A DNA stretch of 64,000 bases, taken from the NCBI GenBank assembly GCA_003550325.1, contig QKWP01000100.1, positions 182,348 to 246,347 of the forward strand, in the 5' to 3' direction. The notes beneath the pieces were generated by a model. It saw nothing but the letters and a program-made list of their open reading frames with translations, did not search any database and was not told the DNA's origin. Source of the stretch: Gigaspora rosea (Eukaryota; Glomeromycota; Glomeromycetes; Diversisporales; Gigasporaceae). Every line of letters begins with the position of its first letter. The stretch's first letter is position 1. This document shows positions 1 through 12,154 of this stretch, in pieces. The position numbers and the translations under genes are program-made.

Positions 1-330
1 TAAGTATTGATTTAACCACGGTCTAAGCTTATTCACCTTCTCCAAAGGGATGTCTGCTTGAATAAAGGCACAAATTAGATCATTAATTGTGTTCTTCTTT
101 GATTCGTTTGCTTCAACGACGGAATTCAGGGTAGGTTGTCTTGTTTGCATAACAGCTGCATTTTTTTTTGATTTATGTCCACTTGTCTTAATATGAGCAG
201 TAATATTAGCCTTGATTCTCCAATTCACGGAGTGGCAACAGAAACGGCACATTAAAATCCCAGAGTCAACCACAAAGTCCTCCGGAAATTCTTGCGCACG
301 AGAGTACGCACTAACACGTTTGGGTGGCAT
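1..330 (-). CDS. BED-type zinc-finger protein, hAT-transposon related, 3' end outside window
   Basis: An open frame of 110 codons starts at ATG 330 (MPPKRVSAYSRAQEF) and is still open at base 1. Residues about 31-56 hold a C-x2-C ... H-x4-H arrangement (CRFCCH ... HIKTSGHK), typical of BED or CGGBP1-like DNA-binding fingers, followed by a Lys/Gln-rich linker (MQTRQPTLNSVV). Such fingers usually sit at the N-terminus of hAT transposases or of genes domesticated from them. A hAT-like terminus ends near 662, so this is probably the 5' part of a transposon gene reading leftwards. The family is inferred from the finger spacing; a catalytic domain would lie outside the window. Confidence 0.7.
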   Translation of the reverse strand, partial: MPPKRVSAYSRAQEFPEDFVVDSGILMCRFCCHSVNWRIKANITAHIKTSGHKSKKNAAVMQTRQPTLNSVVEANESKKNTINDLICAFIQADIPLEKVNKLRPWLNQYL

Positions 331-589
331 TTGATAAAAAAAAAATACTGTTTTTTTATATAAGGCTTTTGGAATGGTGGCCTTCTGCTTGAAATTTCTC
401 AGAAAATTATTCCAACGTTTATTACGAAATATACATCATTTAAGATTTTTTTTTTTAAAAAAAAAAAAGCGTGATAACGATAATGATAATCAACTGATAA
501 TTACTTGTTCAAAATTTTAAACCTCGGCCAGAATTATTACTAATTCTGGCCGCCGATGTTACACGACATAAAATTTTAAAAAAATATCG

Positions 590-662
590 ATTTACCTATA
601 ATTTCATCTAAAAATATCGATTTACATATGATCGATGCAAATCGATTTTATTCACCGTCCCT
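590..662 (-). mobile_element. Probable terminal region of a hAT-like transposon
   Basis: Read on the minus strand, the segment begins CAGGGACGGTGAATAAAATC and continues with repeated ATCGATTT motifs. CAGGG-type ends are common in hAT elements. The ATG of the zinc-finger ORF lies about 330 bases further in, the expected layout for a transposon 5' end. The partner terminus would be outside the window. Confidence 0.45.
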
Positions 663-787
663 GCGCTGGGTAGTTCGAATTATCCCACGCATCACGTGAT
701 GGATTATGCGCGGGATTCCGTGTGATGCCCACCAGTGAGTCTAGACAGTGTGGCGTATTCGGATTAGCTTTTTGGCTTTATTGTTAA

Positions 788-803
788 GGTTAGGGTTAGG
801 GTT
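788..803 (+). repeat. Short interstitial telomere-like TTAGGG run
   Basis: GGTTAGGGTTAGGGTT, about two and a half TTAGGG units. Similar short CCCTAA or TTAGGG tracts occur near 11320-11340, 19213-19232, 21170-21184 and, weakly, 18090. It is far too short to be a chromosome end. Confidence 0.6.
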
Positions 804-1116
804 CGTGTATATAGCCTTAGAAGGTCACTATATATGTGTAAAATCGCGTTCCGGACATTTTTATGTGGTTTTTAAGGCCGATATAAACACTAGTTTTCGA
901 GTATTTTCGCTCTTTTCTCTTTTTTTCTTCTTGTATACGTGTTTTGTTTTCCTAAAAAAGTTACATACTGAGCGTAAATTTAAAATGCAGCTTTAATGAT
1001 ACATAGTAACGATTATTAATTATTAATCATGTAGTAAAAATGACGATTATTATTATTGTCAAATTTAATCAAAATAAAAGTTTCCATTTTTCATTCTAAC
1101 GTTATTTATCGTACAA

Positions 1117-1370
1117 TGTCAAATGAATAACTCAAGTATTGCAGCAGTTGCCGATCGTTTAAAAAACTTGAAAATTTTTCTACAAAAAACAACTCCTGTA
1201 ATAAGTGCTTAGAACGGGCAAGAGTAAATTCAAAACGGCGATATGAAAAAGAAAAAGAAATAAAATTTTTTAATACGAAAGAAAATTCTATACCTCCAAG
1301 TAATTTGAAACAAACTATCTATGAGTCTTTAATTTCAATACCGGAAATTGATGAAAACTTATTGGAATGA
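1117..1370 (+). pseudogene. Broken zinc-ribbon-like small gene
   Basis: From ATG 1117 the frame reads MSNE, hits TAA at codon 5, then continues open to TGA 1370. The open part has two CxxC pairs (YCSSC and CNKC), then a basic stretch (ARVNSKRRYEKEKE). The pattern suggests a small zinc-binding DNA- or RNA-associated protein; the family is not identified. Possible further exons lie at 1570-1680 (acidic, NDETNSSDDESTVEIVERLP) and 1750-1840 (SKSSELPWQKKWSKNIEQ). The early stop makes this a likely pseudogene unless a different start is used. Confidence 0.45.
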
Positions 1371-1559
1371 TGGATAGTGATTTTTTTCATAAAGTATTTA
1401 TGGAATTATTTTTATTGTGATTTAATCTAATATATCAATTAAAACTTTAAATTGCAGGTATGTCGAAATAAAACCTATCCACTTATATTCAAAACTGACC
1501 AAACGATTTGGAAGCTCATTAAAGAAGAAGCAATAATTTTATAAATTTATTATATAAAA

Positions 1560-1930
1560 ATATTAATACAATTTCAAATAGTGAAGTAATTGTTAATGAG
1601 ATAAACGACGAAACGAATTCTAGCGATGATGAAAGCACAGTTGAAATTGTTGAACGGTTGCCAAAAATATTAAATGAGGTATATACAAAAGCTATTTATG
1701 ATTTAGTAATTTTATTGTCATAAAAAATATTAATAAGGTTTTATATAGGCGAATACGTTTATTTCCAAGTCATCTGAACTTCCTTGGCAGAAAAAATGGT
1801 CAAAAAATATTGAACAAATTTCAAACCAATTGAACGAATGGTTAATGATTTAAAAGGGTTTGAAAATGCAAAAAAAATCCAAGAAAACATGGTTGGGAAG
1901 GAATAAAAATATGTTTTATTGGGAATAATA
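1560..1930 (+). pseudogene. Degenerate exon remnants, paralogous to 26400-26760
   Basis: Two coding-like patches separated by an intron-like gap starting GTATATAC. The second reads SSELPWQKKWSKNIEQ and then ISNQLNEWL, before stops. The same order, with the same gap sequence (GTATATA, a TAATATTA-rich stretch, then TTTATATAGGCGAATA or a close relative), recurs at 26400-26760. Function unknown. Confidence 0.4.
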
Positions 1931-2624
1931 TAATGTAGTCTTCTTTTTTTTACGATTACAATAATTGCAATAATGATAAATAATATGAACAAATAATTTG
2001 TTGGAATAGCGTAATCTTTTAAAAATCGAAAGAGTTGAATATACAGTATATGTATAACCACTTGTTCGAATTTCACATTTAAGCAAAGTTTATTGTATTT
2101 TTGAAAATGAAACTTAGTTCGGAGAAATTTAATTCAGATACGTAACTTTTTTTAGGGGGTATACTAGGGTGGTTTAATTCTCATGCGCCACGTCACGTTA
2201 CTGCAAAAGTGTCTAGACCCCTGGTGCGGTTCATTATTTATGTTGATAATTTAATAAGCACATTCTAGTTTAGCATGACAGTATTGCATACTTATCTAAT
2301 CAGAAAGATTTATCTAATCAGAAAGATTTATCTAATCAGGATTTATCTAATCAGGAAGATTTATTGATAGATCCTACAAAAATTTTTCTTATAAGTTTTC
2401 TTATATAAAATTTTTTTAAAGACATACTTCACAATTTGGTTCTTTAATGTTGAAATAATTTGAGTTAAAGGATTAAAATACTGTAAATTTTAAATAAATA
2501 TTTTAAAGTATATAAATTAAGTTATTTTATCTTGTATTATTTCTTCGTATGCATATTTCATTTATTATTATGATTTTGCAAGCAAATTTGCCTATACACT
2601 GTATTAAGAGATAGAGAAAACCAA
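1931..2624. other. Intergenic with a short tandem repeat
   Basis: AT-rich, with no convincing gene. At 2298-2360 a unit of about 19 bases, TTATCTAATCAGAAAGATT, is repeated about four times, the last copies shortened. Confidence 0.5.
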
Positions 2625-2699
2625 ATGTTAGCTGTTAGTAATTACAAATTAAATTATGAATTAACTTATAATTCCGCGTACAAGAAAAATAATACAACA

Positions 2700-2910
2700 A
2701 TAGAAAACCGAAAATGTAAAAAAAAAAATCGAAAATGTAAAAAAAAAAATCGAAAAAGTTTCGGAGATTTCGCCATTTCGATTTCGCCGGGTTTCGCAAG
2801 TTTCGCCAGGTTTCGGAAGTTTCGCCCATTTCGGAAATTTCGGAAATTTCGGATTTATTTCGCCTTTGGGAGCATTTCGGTTTCGCCTTTCGGATTTTGA
2901 AAATGGATTT
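2700..2910. repeat. Low-complexity purine tract and TTTCGG-type simple repeats
   Basis: Two units of AAAATGTAAAAAAAAAAATCG are followed by about 140 bases of imperfect TTTCGG, TTTCGCC and AAATTTCGG units. The repeats keep frames open on both strands and make artefactual ORFs at 2625-2900 (+) and 2635-2829 (-). Confidence 0.6.
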
Positions 2911-4550
2911 CGCCCGAAAAATTACTCAAAGCGTTTAAAAAAAGCAAATATGGTAATAATTAAGTTGCTTTTTTAACAAAAACTAGCACGTAATATGATC
3001 GCGCGCTTCCAGAATCAATTCCATGAGTACGCATTAGACTTTACAGACAAACATTCAGAAGATTCGTAAAGCTCACACATAATAGAGAATGGAATGAGAC
3101 AGGTGAGACCTTATGGGTATACGAAAAGCCTTCTCAATGTATTGTGAGTAATTTTCAAGACGGTAAATTATAAAATCCGTAAATATCACCATCTAGATAA
3201 AAACGTATGACGAACAAAATAAAAAGAGGCAGAAGAGAATCAATAAGGCATCAGGATATATTAAACGTAGAAGAAGCGAAGATAAATCATATATATCTTT
3301 GTTCTGTATTTTATCCTATATTATAATAAAGAATTTAGACGGAAAAGTTTATGCAATCAGATTTAAGTAGGTCTATATTTATATAAATTACAAAACACGC
3401 ATTCTGAGATTGATTTATTGAGACAAAGGCTTTGATTCAATAGCGGCCAATTATCGTTGATCGTATGTGAGTTAAAATATTTATTTTATATAAGATTGTC
3501 GCCGGAGTGGCAACAGATAACAAGTTTTTTAATATATTAAAAAAAATTAAAATAAAAAAATAGAACACATATTATACGAATAAAAAAAAATTATATTCAT
3601 TGTTGGCATAATATTTTTAGAGATTTAATTCAGGTAGGGTTATGCATGAAAGTTACAATATTACAATACTTGTAATTTTACGTACGTACATAAGTCCCAG
3701 TCAATCAAATTTTCATTTCAAACACATTATAAAGTGCCAAGTTTATAAAAGTTTGACCAGCATTATTACATAATTAGATTTTGTATCTCCTCAATTACCG
3801 AAAGTACAAATCATACAAATTACGCAAGAAAACTAGTTTATTGGGCTACTCGCAAAATTACGGTAATTTACAGCATTCACCAAATGTTTATTTATGAATT
3901 AATAGCAGATTTACGTATACAGTAATGTAACATTAAACGCTTTTATCTAAAATATACCCAAAACTACAATATCGAGTGTAATGATGTGAGTGGTGGCTAC
4001 CGATAAGTGTCGGTTGTTTTCTACTTCAAGATGCTTGTAGATACCGATAAATCGATAACATGCAAGGTAAACACCAGCAGTTACTAAAAAGTTAGCTTTT
4101 AAATAAACTTTATTATAGTATTATTAAACATTGAACATATGTGTAGCTAACAAAGTCAGAAAATAACTCTCAAGGTAGATAACGATACAAATTAAATCCT
4201 AAATAGAACAACATTTACATATGTAGCATCAGTATAATTTAGCTTATGTCTTTTTACGATTCTTAAATTATTGCCAAAGTTATAATAAATCGAATTTAGA
4301 GACTTGCTTTGCGGCTTATAGTTTTAAGCCTATCACGTATTTAAGAGTTTACACAAATATTCTTTTTTTTTTATATATAGATTACAATATTAAGACAAAA
4401 TCTAAAGCAGTTAGTAGAAACAAGGATTAATTTTTACGATATCCTTAAAGTTTAAAATTAAGAACAATCCTAAAATTTAAAGGCTAATAATCAAGACACT
4501 TGTCTAAAAACTGTTGTTTTACTGGCATTAAGATACAAATTTTTTTAAAT
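2911..4550. other. Intergenic, no gene recognised
   Basis: AT-rich sequence with scattered stops in all frames. It contains one of several CGTACGTACA runs (3681) and no clear terminal inverted repeats. Confidence 0.4.
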
Positions 4551-4554
4551 TTTG

Positions 4555-6405
4555 TTTATGTGTAGTGCATTTGCCAATGCTTTGTCTTCTAATCCCAATT
4601 AATTTTCAAGGATATCAGAGTGGTGTTCTTGTAAAGTGCATCTGATAATGCTTTTCCTACTTCTGATCCAAGATTATTATTTCAAAATCCAGAGTAATCC
4701 ATCCAAGTGTTATTGCAACGTATATATGCTAATACTTTGCCTCTTCTGATCCAAGATCATTCTTCCAAATATATAGAGAAGTTAGAGTGGTATTCTTGCA
4801 AAGTGCATCTGCTAATGCTTTTCCTCCTTCTGATCCAAGATTATTATCCATAAGATTTAGAGAAGTCAATGTAGCATTCTTACAAAGTGCATCTGCTAAT
4901 GCTTTTCTTCCTCCTGATCCAAGTTCATTTTCACTAAGATCCAAAGAAGTTAGAGTGGTGTTCTTGCAAAGTGCATCTGCTAATGCTTTTTTCCTCCTTC
5001 TGATCCAAGTTCATTTTCACTAAGATTCAAAGAAGTCAGAGTGGTGTTCTTGCAAAGTGCATCTGCTAATGCTTTTCCTCCTCCTGATCCAAGTTTATTA
5101 AAACCAAGATTCAAAGAAGTCAATGTGGTGTTCTTGCAAAGTGCGTCTGCTAGTGCTTTTCCTCCTTCTGATCCAATTTCATTGTCAATTAGATTCAAAG
5201 AAGTTAACGTGGTATTCTTGCAAAGTGCATCTGCTAATGCTTTTCCTCCTTTTGATCCAAGATTATTATTCAAAATATCTAAAGAAGTCAGCGTGGTGTT
5301 ATTGCAACGTGCTTTTGCTAGTGCTTTTCCTCCTTCTGATCCAAGTTCATTATTGCTAAGATCCAAAGAAGTCAGCATGGTATTCTTGCCAAGTGCATCG
5401 GCTAATGCTTTTACTCCTTCTTGTCCAAGGTTATTCGTAAAAAGATCCAAAGAAATCAGCGTGGTATTCTTGCAAATTGCATTTGCTAGTGCTTTTCCTC
5501 CTTCTGATCCAAGTTCATTTTTACTTAGATTCAAAGAAGTCAGCGTGGTATTCTTGCAAAGTGCAATTGCTAATGCTTTTCCTTCTTCTGATCCAAGATC
5601 ATTATTCCAAAGATACAAAGAAGTCAGCGTGGCATTCTTGCAAAGTGCATTTGCTAATGCCTTTACTCCTTCTAATCCAAGTTTGTTAGAGCCAATATTC
5701 AGAGAAGTCAGTGTAGTGTTCTTGCAAAGTGCATCTGCTAATGCTTTTCCTCCTTCTGATCAAAGATTATTATAACTTAGATCCAAAAAAGTCAGAGTGG
5801 TGTTCTTGCAAAGAGCATTTGCTAATGCTTTTCCACCTTCTAATCCAAGGTTATTAGAACAAGATTCAAAGAAGTCAGAGTGGTAATCTTGCAAAGTGCA
5901 TTTGCTAGTGTTTTTCCTCCTTCTGATCCAAGTTTATTACATCGAAGATTAAAAGAAGTCAGCGTGGTGTTCTTGCAAAGCGCATTTGCTAATGCATTTC
6001 CTCCTTCTGATCCAAGATTATTATCTTGAAGATCCAAAGAAGTCAGCGTGGCGTTCTTGCAAAGTGCATTTGCTAATATTTTTCCTTTTTCTAATCCAAG
6101 ATTATTCCAACCAAGTTTCAAATCTTTCAATGTTGGATTCTTGAAAATTACATTTGCTAATGTTTTTCCGAAAGATTCAAAGAAGTCAACGTGGTATTTA
6201 TGCAAAGTGCATTTGCTAATGCTTTTCTCCTTCTGATCCAAGATTATTATAACGAAGATTCAAAGAAGCCAACGTGGTATTCATGCAAAGTGCATTTGCT
6301 AATGCTTTTCCTCCTTCTGATCCAAGATTATTCACCCAAAGATTCAAAGAAGTCAGCGTGATGTTCTTGTAAAGTGCCTTTATTAACTCGTTTAAATTTT
6401 TCAAT
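4555..6405 (-). repeat. 84-bp tandem LRR-coding repeat, about 22 units
   Basis: Each 84-base unit encodes 28 residues ending ALCKNTTLTSLxL. The units are very alike at DNA level, which favours unequal crossing-over and slippage. Copy C has 12 units and the fragment at 29345 about 4. Because 84 is a multiple of three, the opposite strand also stays open over long stretches (for example 5041-5775), but those ORFs are not genes. Confidence 0.85.
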
Positions 6406-7976
6406 CCGCATTGGTCAAAAGAAAGATCCCAGGTTGAAGATCTTCAGCACTGTGCTGACTGTTTTTGATAATTTCCTCATAAAGTTCTAATGCTTTGAGA
6501 AATTTTCCTTGCTTAAAACATTCATGTGCCTCCTTTCTCATATTCCCAAGATTTTTATAGTCATGCGATAAAGTGGTTGAATTTATTGTATGAGGTAAAT
6601 AAAGTGGAGATAAAGTTGTAATTTCAAATGAATTTACGTATACGGTTGTATTATCTTGATAACTTGAGAAATTTTCGTCATTTTGAGATGATAATTCAAT
6701 GGAATAATGTCGATCCAAAGCTATTCCATGATTATTTAAAATGCTTGCATTATTTGGCTCGATTTCTAATAAATTATTTAAATCCGTAGGTGATTCTAAT
6801 GTGTGATCTGGTTCTATGTTGAAATAAGTGCATAAGTGATTCTTGTAATATAAAGGAATTCTGTGGATGAGTAATTTCTAATTCATGAATGCTTATATTT
6901 TGATTGCAATTAATAATCAACGATTTTAAATTTGAAACAATGAACTGAATTTTTGGGCGACCATTAGGCTCATTTTGCAGACAATCTATCATTGTAAATT
7001 ACAAGACCTGTTATCAAAACTTCATAAAACAGCATATAAATGAATTCGTCAAAAAAATTTGTACCTTATAGATCTTAATATATTTGTCTATAGGACCGAC
7101 AACATTTTCAGTAAATAGGATTGCACATTTCTTGCATAAGGATGCCAACACTATATATCTGATTTTTTATAAAATCTGTGTTTTTGATATTTAACGGCTG
7201 ATCTTTTTAATCTATTTGAAAGCCCATAATCCGCAAGATTTATATTTTTATTATGTATAAATATATTTTCTGAATGCTATTGGAAATAGTTTTTTAAATT
7301 AATAGCAAATTAAAAAAAAAAGTATTTAAAATTACAGTGCTGATATTCTAAACATTACCAATCCAAGATTAACTATCCCTTTTAGCATGTAAATATCTAA
7401 CAGCATTTGCAATTTGCAATGAGAATTTAATCATATCATTTCAAGAGGGGTGTTGTGAATTTTCATGTAAATATGATCTCAAAGTTCCACCGTTGACGTC
7501 CTCATAAATTAGCATGTAAGGTATAATACTTGGATCTTCTTTATATACATCAATATATATATAATATAATGGTTAACATAAAAAGAAAAGAAACGAGGAT
7601 ATATATTATTCTACCTTCTTGTCTAGTAACACCATTAAAACGTATAATGTTAGGGTGTATATCCACATTATGATATAACTTAAGCTATACATACGTATGA
7701 TGATTTAATGATGTATTTGTTATAATAACATATTGTTTAAATGATGTGACGTAAAAAAAATACCTCGTTAATGACTTCATTAATAGTTAGATCATTATTT
7801 TCGAATGATTTTAATATAACGGTAATTTTATTTTTAAAAACAGCACAATACACTCTTGTAAATTCCTCGTTTTTAATTAATTCAACGATCCTAAAGCGAG
7901 TATAATCATACCAATTAATGTTTTTCTCAATGATATATTTTTGAAGTTGTTGAAATTTGTTGCTTGTTGCGCTCAT
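4555..7976 (-). pseudogene. Copy A: pseudokinase-TPR-LRR gene, broken
   Basis: Five exon-like blocks match copy C: 7764-7976, 7615-7684, 7359-7538, 7065-7276 and 4555-6985. The first starts MSATSNKFQQLQKYI and carries the kinase N-lobe, keeping the lysine (VILKSF) but with no glycine-rich loop. The next read HPNIIRFNGVTR, then GGTLRSYLHENSQ, then ADYGLS. The last encodes CLQNEPNGRP, a linker, one TPR-like helix pair (KQGKFLKALELYEE) and about 22 LRR units of 28 residues (LGSEGGKALADALCKNTTLT type). Breaks seen: one extra A in exon 3 after LHAK, indels in exon 4, a loss of about 10 bases after HSAED (near 6435), and 1-base changes near 6230, 5760 and 4990. Most likely a dead paralogue. The LRRs resemble ribonuclease-inhibitor-type repeats that bind proteins. 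Confidence 0.8.
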
Positions 7977-9143
7977 TTTTTACGGTAGGCCTGTAGGAAT
8001 GAAATTAATTACTTATTAAAAATTAAGAATTGATAGGAACATTTTATTTTTAGTACCCTGTCACGGTTTAAACTTAATTGTATTACAGAGTACAGTAACA
8101 TCAATCTCGGTTGCACTATCGCAAGATAATAAATAGGTAAATTGCTTACTGTTTATTACGATTGTTATTCTTATTACGATTGATTATTGTTATTACTTAT
8201 TACGATTCATAGTATAACATTATACAGTAACGCCACCTGTTTTTTTTCTAACGACACCATTTTATAAACTCATATATGCTTAAAATTACGGAATTTCGAT
8301 AAATTTTGTGCACTGTTACGAGTCACAAATAAAATAATTTTAAAATTTGATCAGATACATCTTGAAAATATCATAGTTTTTATTTATTATATATTTATAA
8401 TTACATTTATTACGCAAAATATTTGTACAATGTTTATTATTTAAGCTAATAAGTAATCGAATATGGGCTGTGTTCTGCAAAAAGCGTGTAAATCGACAAA
8501 TTTTCAAAAATTTCTTTTTTACACAAATCAATTTTAAATAAGATTAGGCTCATTTTTCATCTAAAACACAAAAACAGTTACATTAATAAAATTTTGTAGT
8601 ATAGCTCTTTAAAATTTGTATTTTCTTATCTGTTATATAATTTATAACATCTTCCGAAGATCTTTTGTTTCGTCGATATATTTAAATAAATATAAATATT
8701 TAATTAAATATTTGTGTGTTCTGCGGATCATCAGAACTTATTAAAATGCAGCTTTAAAAAAATATTTGAATCAGGCATAATTCGGATGTTATCTATTTTT
8801 AATAATCGTTATACCTGACCAATTATATGTAAATTTGAATTATTGGCACTTCTTGTTTGCATCTATAGATACAGGTCACTAGTTATGTCTTAATTGAGCA
8901 TAATTTTATAAACCTATTTTTTATATAGACGTAACTAAGTGATGTCATAAGTTTGCATCTATATTTGCATCTATTGTATATAAATTTTAAATAGATGATT
9001 TACATGACTTGCACCTCCATGATATAATACTGTTGATGGGACAATAAAGATTTAATTAATAAAAATATGAACCGTACAGTAATAAAGATTTTTCCAAGAA
9101 CTAAGTTAATGATATAAAGGCACTGTATAAAAATATGAAAATA
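7977..9143. other. Upstream region of copy A, no gene
   Basis: No gene seen. The part next to the kinase start (TAGGAATGAAATTA and onward) is matched by the sequence upstream of copy B near 24490, so the duplication includes promoter DNA. Confidence 0.4.
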
Positions 9144-9339
9144 CAAGTTACTCTCGTTATAGTGAACTCTCGATATAGTGAAGACTAATTAAAATCTCGA
9201 TATAGTGAAGTTGGACCCAAAGCCAGTCTATATAAATTCTCTCGATATAGTGAATTTACTAATAAACTCTCGATATAGTGAATTTTTTAAAAATTTTTAT
9301 TAATGGAACCGACCACTTCACTATAACGAGTTTGACTTG
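9144..9339. mobile_element. 196-bp Tc1/mariner- or pogo-like MITE
   Basis: It begins CAAGTTACTCTCGTTATAGT and ends in the inverted counterpart (ACTATAACGAGTTTGACTTG), with TA on both outer sides (9142-9143 and 9340-9341), as expected of a Tc1/mariner target duplication. The interior has four to five copies of CTCGATATAGTGAA. It has no coding capacity. Confidence 0.65.
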
Positions 9340-12154
9340 TATACAGTAGTTAATTACTATCAGATTCATCGGGGCCCGCTTAACAGACTTAAGACGTATG
9401 GGTAAAACACATAATTTTCTAGAATTTTCTCTATTGCTAAAATTCTATTTTCTAATCTAATTATTAGAACTTAAAGTGTTCGATACAAACTTTATAAGCA
9501 ACATTAAAGTGAATATTAAAATTGTCAATGCATATATATTCATTTGGATGCATTAGAAATTCATTAATATTGTATTTAAAAAGATATATTAAGTTAATTT
9601 AGAAGTTATCCTGAAAATTGTGAGATATTATGAAGTTAAAATAATTTGAATGTTTATTTCGTAATATAAACCTAGATATTAAGAGAAGGTTAAATTTAAG
9701 ATAAGAGTAAGGTAGATCTAAAAAAATTTACACTTACAAAACATAATTTATATATTTTGAATACCAGAATGAATACCAGAAAATACATTTACAGTATAAT
9801 ATTTGCAATTTTAAAGTTTTATTTTCATACAAGTCTATTACGATGATTTTCTCTCCTAAGAACTTAAACTGTATATTGTTGATTATCAACTAATTGAGGC
9901 TTTTAATTAAAAATATATATAAAACATGCAAATACACAAAGTGTACCATAAAATCAATTGCAATTAAATGGTATTATACGCATTAACAATTACATCAAAA
10001 TTATCACAAAAAAAATATAATTCAATTAATGAAATATAAATTTTAGACATATAATTGAAACTGTAATTTGCCGCACCCAAACATTGGCATTTACGGTTAG
10101 GACACAGTTAAAATACTAACCATGATACTGTAGAAAAAGTAGTATTTTCCAATATTCTGTTGGAAATTAATGTTTTCATGTTTACGTTTAAACGATTCAT
10201 TAAATTCGTGTAAATTGTTCAATTTTTTTTGGGTTATCGGCCGCGACCCAGAAAGGCATAAATTATATGGATACTTGCCGTCATTTGCAAGTCTATTTTG
10301 TTCGTAACTTTTGCATTCATTGGTTTATACAAATTTGCATTTGTTAAATTATTAAAAAATGAAAGAAATCGCATATTATCGGATTTCTTTATTTAATCAC
10401 TTTTTATTGCGGTTTGCAAAATTCTGTGACTCATGATCAATTTTATATTATAGCATAAAATCAGAAATCGTTTGCGATTTCCGATTCTAGAGTATATTGA
10501 TAGTATATATACGACCCCAAAATTTTGCATAATAAAGGAATACAAATCACATTAATTGTATATCACACTCATACTTTAGCGAAAGGAATACACTATCTGG
10601 TACTGGGACCCGTAAAATTTTAGATATAAATTTTCAAAAAAAATCTAAAATTTCAAGTATCAATTAAATTTTCTAAAAGTTTTAAATTTTAATAATTTAT
10701 ATCTAAAGTTTATCAAATTTGACCAAAGTTTTCTAAAAATTTCCATATTACATTATAGTTTGTGATACGTAGAAATGAGACTGCTCATGCGGAATATTTT
10801 GGAATTTCGGAATATTTCGGAATTTCACAATTCTGGCCCGCACTAGCAGCAAACTACCATAGTGCGAGCCTGTGCGGTAGATTCAAAAGATCTTTGATTT
10901 GACTAGCCCTAGTGATACGTGTTTTATTTTTTAATAAAAATTTTATACAAACTTATTTAAATAATTTCTAAGACAATTATTATTATTGCTCGTCATGTGC
11001 CCCTTCCTCGCACACGGCAGTCGTGACCAACCTTTTTATACCTATAGTCACGTCCTTTTATGCATGGCGTTGATGATGTAATACAATATGGATAGGGTCG
11101 CGGAAAAGCCGCAGGAGGTCACATGGATAGCACATTACTGAAATCTGAGACAAGTTAGTGCAAGATTACCAATCAGATTACAAGATCAGATGTAACGTTA
11201 CATAATCAGAAAAATTCAAACATTTTGCCAAAAAATCGGTAATCTGCATAAGAATCCATCTTTCATGCTTTAATAAAAAATTTTCTTTGAACGATTTTCC
11301 TATATATTTTGCTAACATCTAACCCTAACCAACCCTAACCTAAATATAAATGAACTTTAAAAAATTTTCATATTTCGATGTATGATCGACAACATGAATT
11401 AACATGTGAAATTAGATTTTTAACGCCAAATCAAATGAAAGATTTTGTTTACACTCTAGATGGCAGGACTCTGTTATCCGTTATGCAAGCATGACTCGTT
11501 CCTGGTACTACTTTACTATATCGATGTAAGATCTTCGACTATCTACCCTGCAATATATTAGTCCATTGCACTTTTTTGTACGTAAGAAACTAATCCTTTA
11601 AAAGAATTAAATCAAATATGTATGTTCTCAATAGTAATTCGCTTATCTGAAATAATTTGTTTTGTTGGAGTATTGTATCTACACTAGGTTTCCTGCACGA
11701 TAGCATGACATGCTCTTATCTGTTATTAAAAACTGATAATTTAGGAAAACATATGCATTATTTCTATAAAGCTTTTTAGCTTTCCTGCACCGTACGTACG
11801 TAATGTTGCATTGAATAAAACAAAATTTATTCCATTAAGTCAACGTAATATTTATACTGTACATTGTATAAATTTTTTGTCCAAAAAGGTCATTAGCGGT
11901 TAGATTAGTTAGATTATCAGATAATGATACACCAATAAATAATAACGCTTGTTCAATTTTCGTCTAGTAAATCGCTCGTAATACAGTCAACCTCTCTCTT
12001 TATCACATTTATATTTAAACCAAATCACTATTAAACTTATAACAATACATCTCTTTATAAGCACGCTTCTTTATAAGCATCTTTTTTATTTTTTTTTTTA
12101 AAAAAAACACCCCTTAAATAACCAACTTGGTGATTATAAAAAAGGATAACTATA
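9340..12154. other. Intergenic: duplicated flank and telomere-like motif
   Basis: No gene seen. 9400-9760 is homologous (diverged) to 27740-27990 and 33540-33870, marking the outer flank of copies A, B and C. CCCTAACC motifs lie at 11320-11340. A TACAGTCAACCTCTCT motif like a pogo-type transposon end is at 11983, about 170 bases before the Sel1 gene, with no partner found. Confidence 0.45.

Larger units (their letters stand above)
331..1116. other. Intergenic: transposon edge, palindrome, telomere-like motif
   Basis: No gene seen. It contains a perfect palindrome GGCCAGAATT...AATTCTGGCC (526-551), the hAT-like end, a telomere-like motif at 788-803, and a stretch at 883-950 (AAACACTAGTTTTCGAGTAT and onward) that recurs in diverged form near 18208-18280. 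Bases about 948-1020 are also similar to 24625-24700, upstream of a related pseudogene. Confidence 0.5.

Noticed and set aside
788-803. TTAGGG run as a chromosome end
   Set aside because: Under three units and surrounded by ordinary sequence on both sides.
2625-2900. 91-codon ORF rich in Arg, Lys and Phe, with a 64-codon ORF on the other strand
   Set aside because: Produced by AAAATGTAAAA and TTTCGG simple repeats.
5041-5775. 244-codon plus-strand ORF (MVFLQSASANAFPP type) and similar frames at 4787-5023, 5123-5359, 30680-31168 and 30937-31530
   Set aside because: They are the reverse strand of the 84-bp LRR-coding repeat, kept open because the unit length is a multiple of three. No independent coding evidence.
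11983-12154. Pogo-like end (TACAGTCAACCTCTCT) as a promoter for the Sel1 gene
   Set aside because: Only one end is seen and no regulatory evidence exists.
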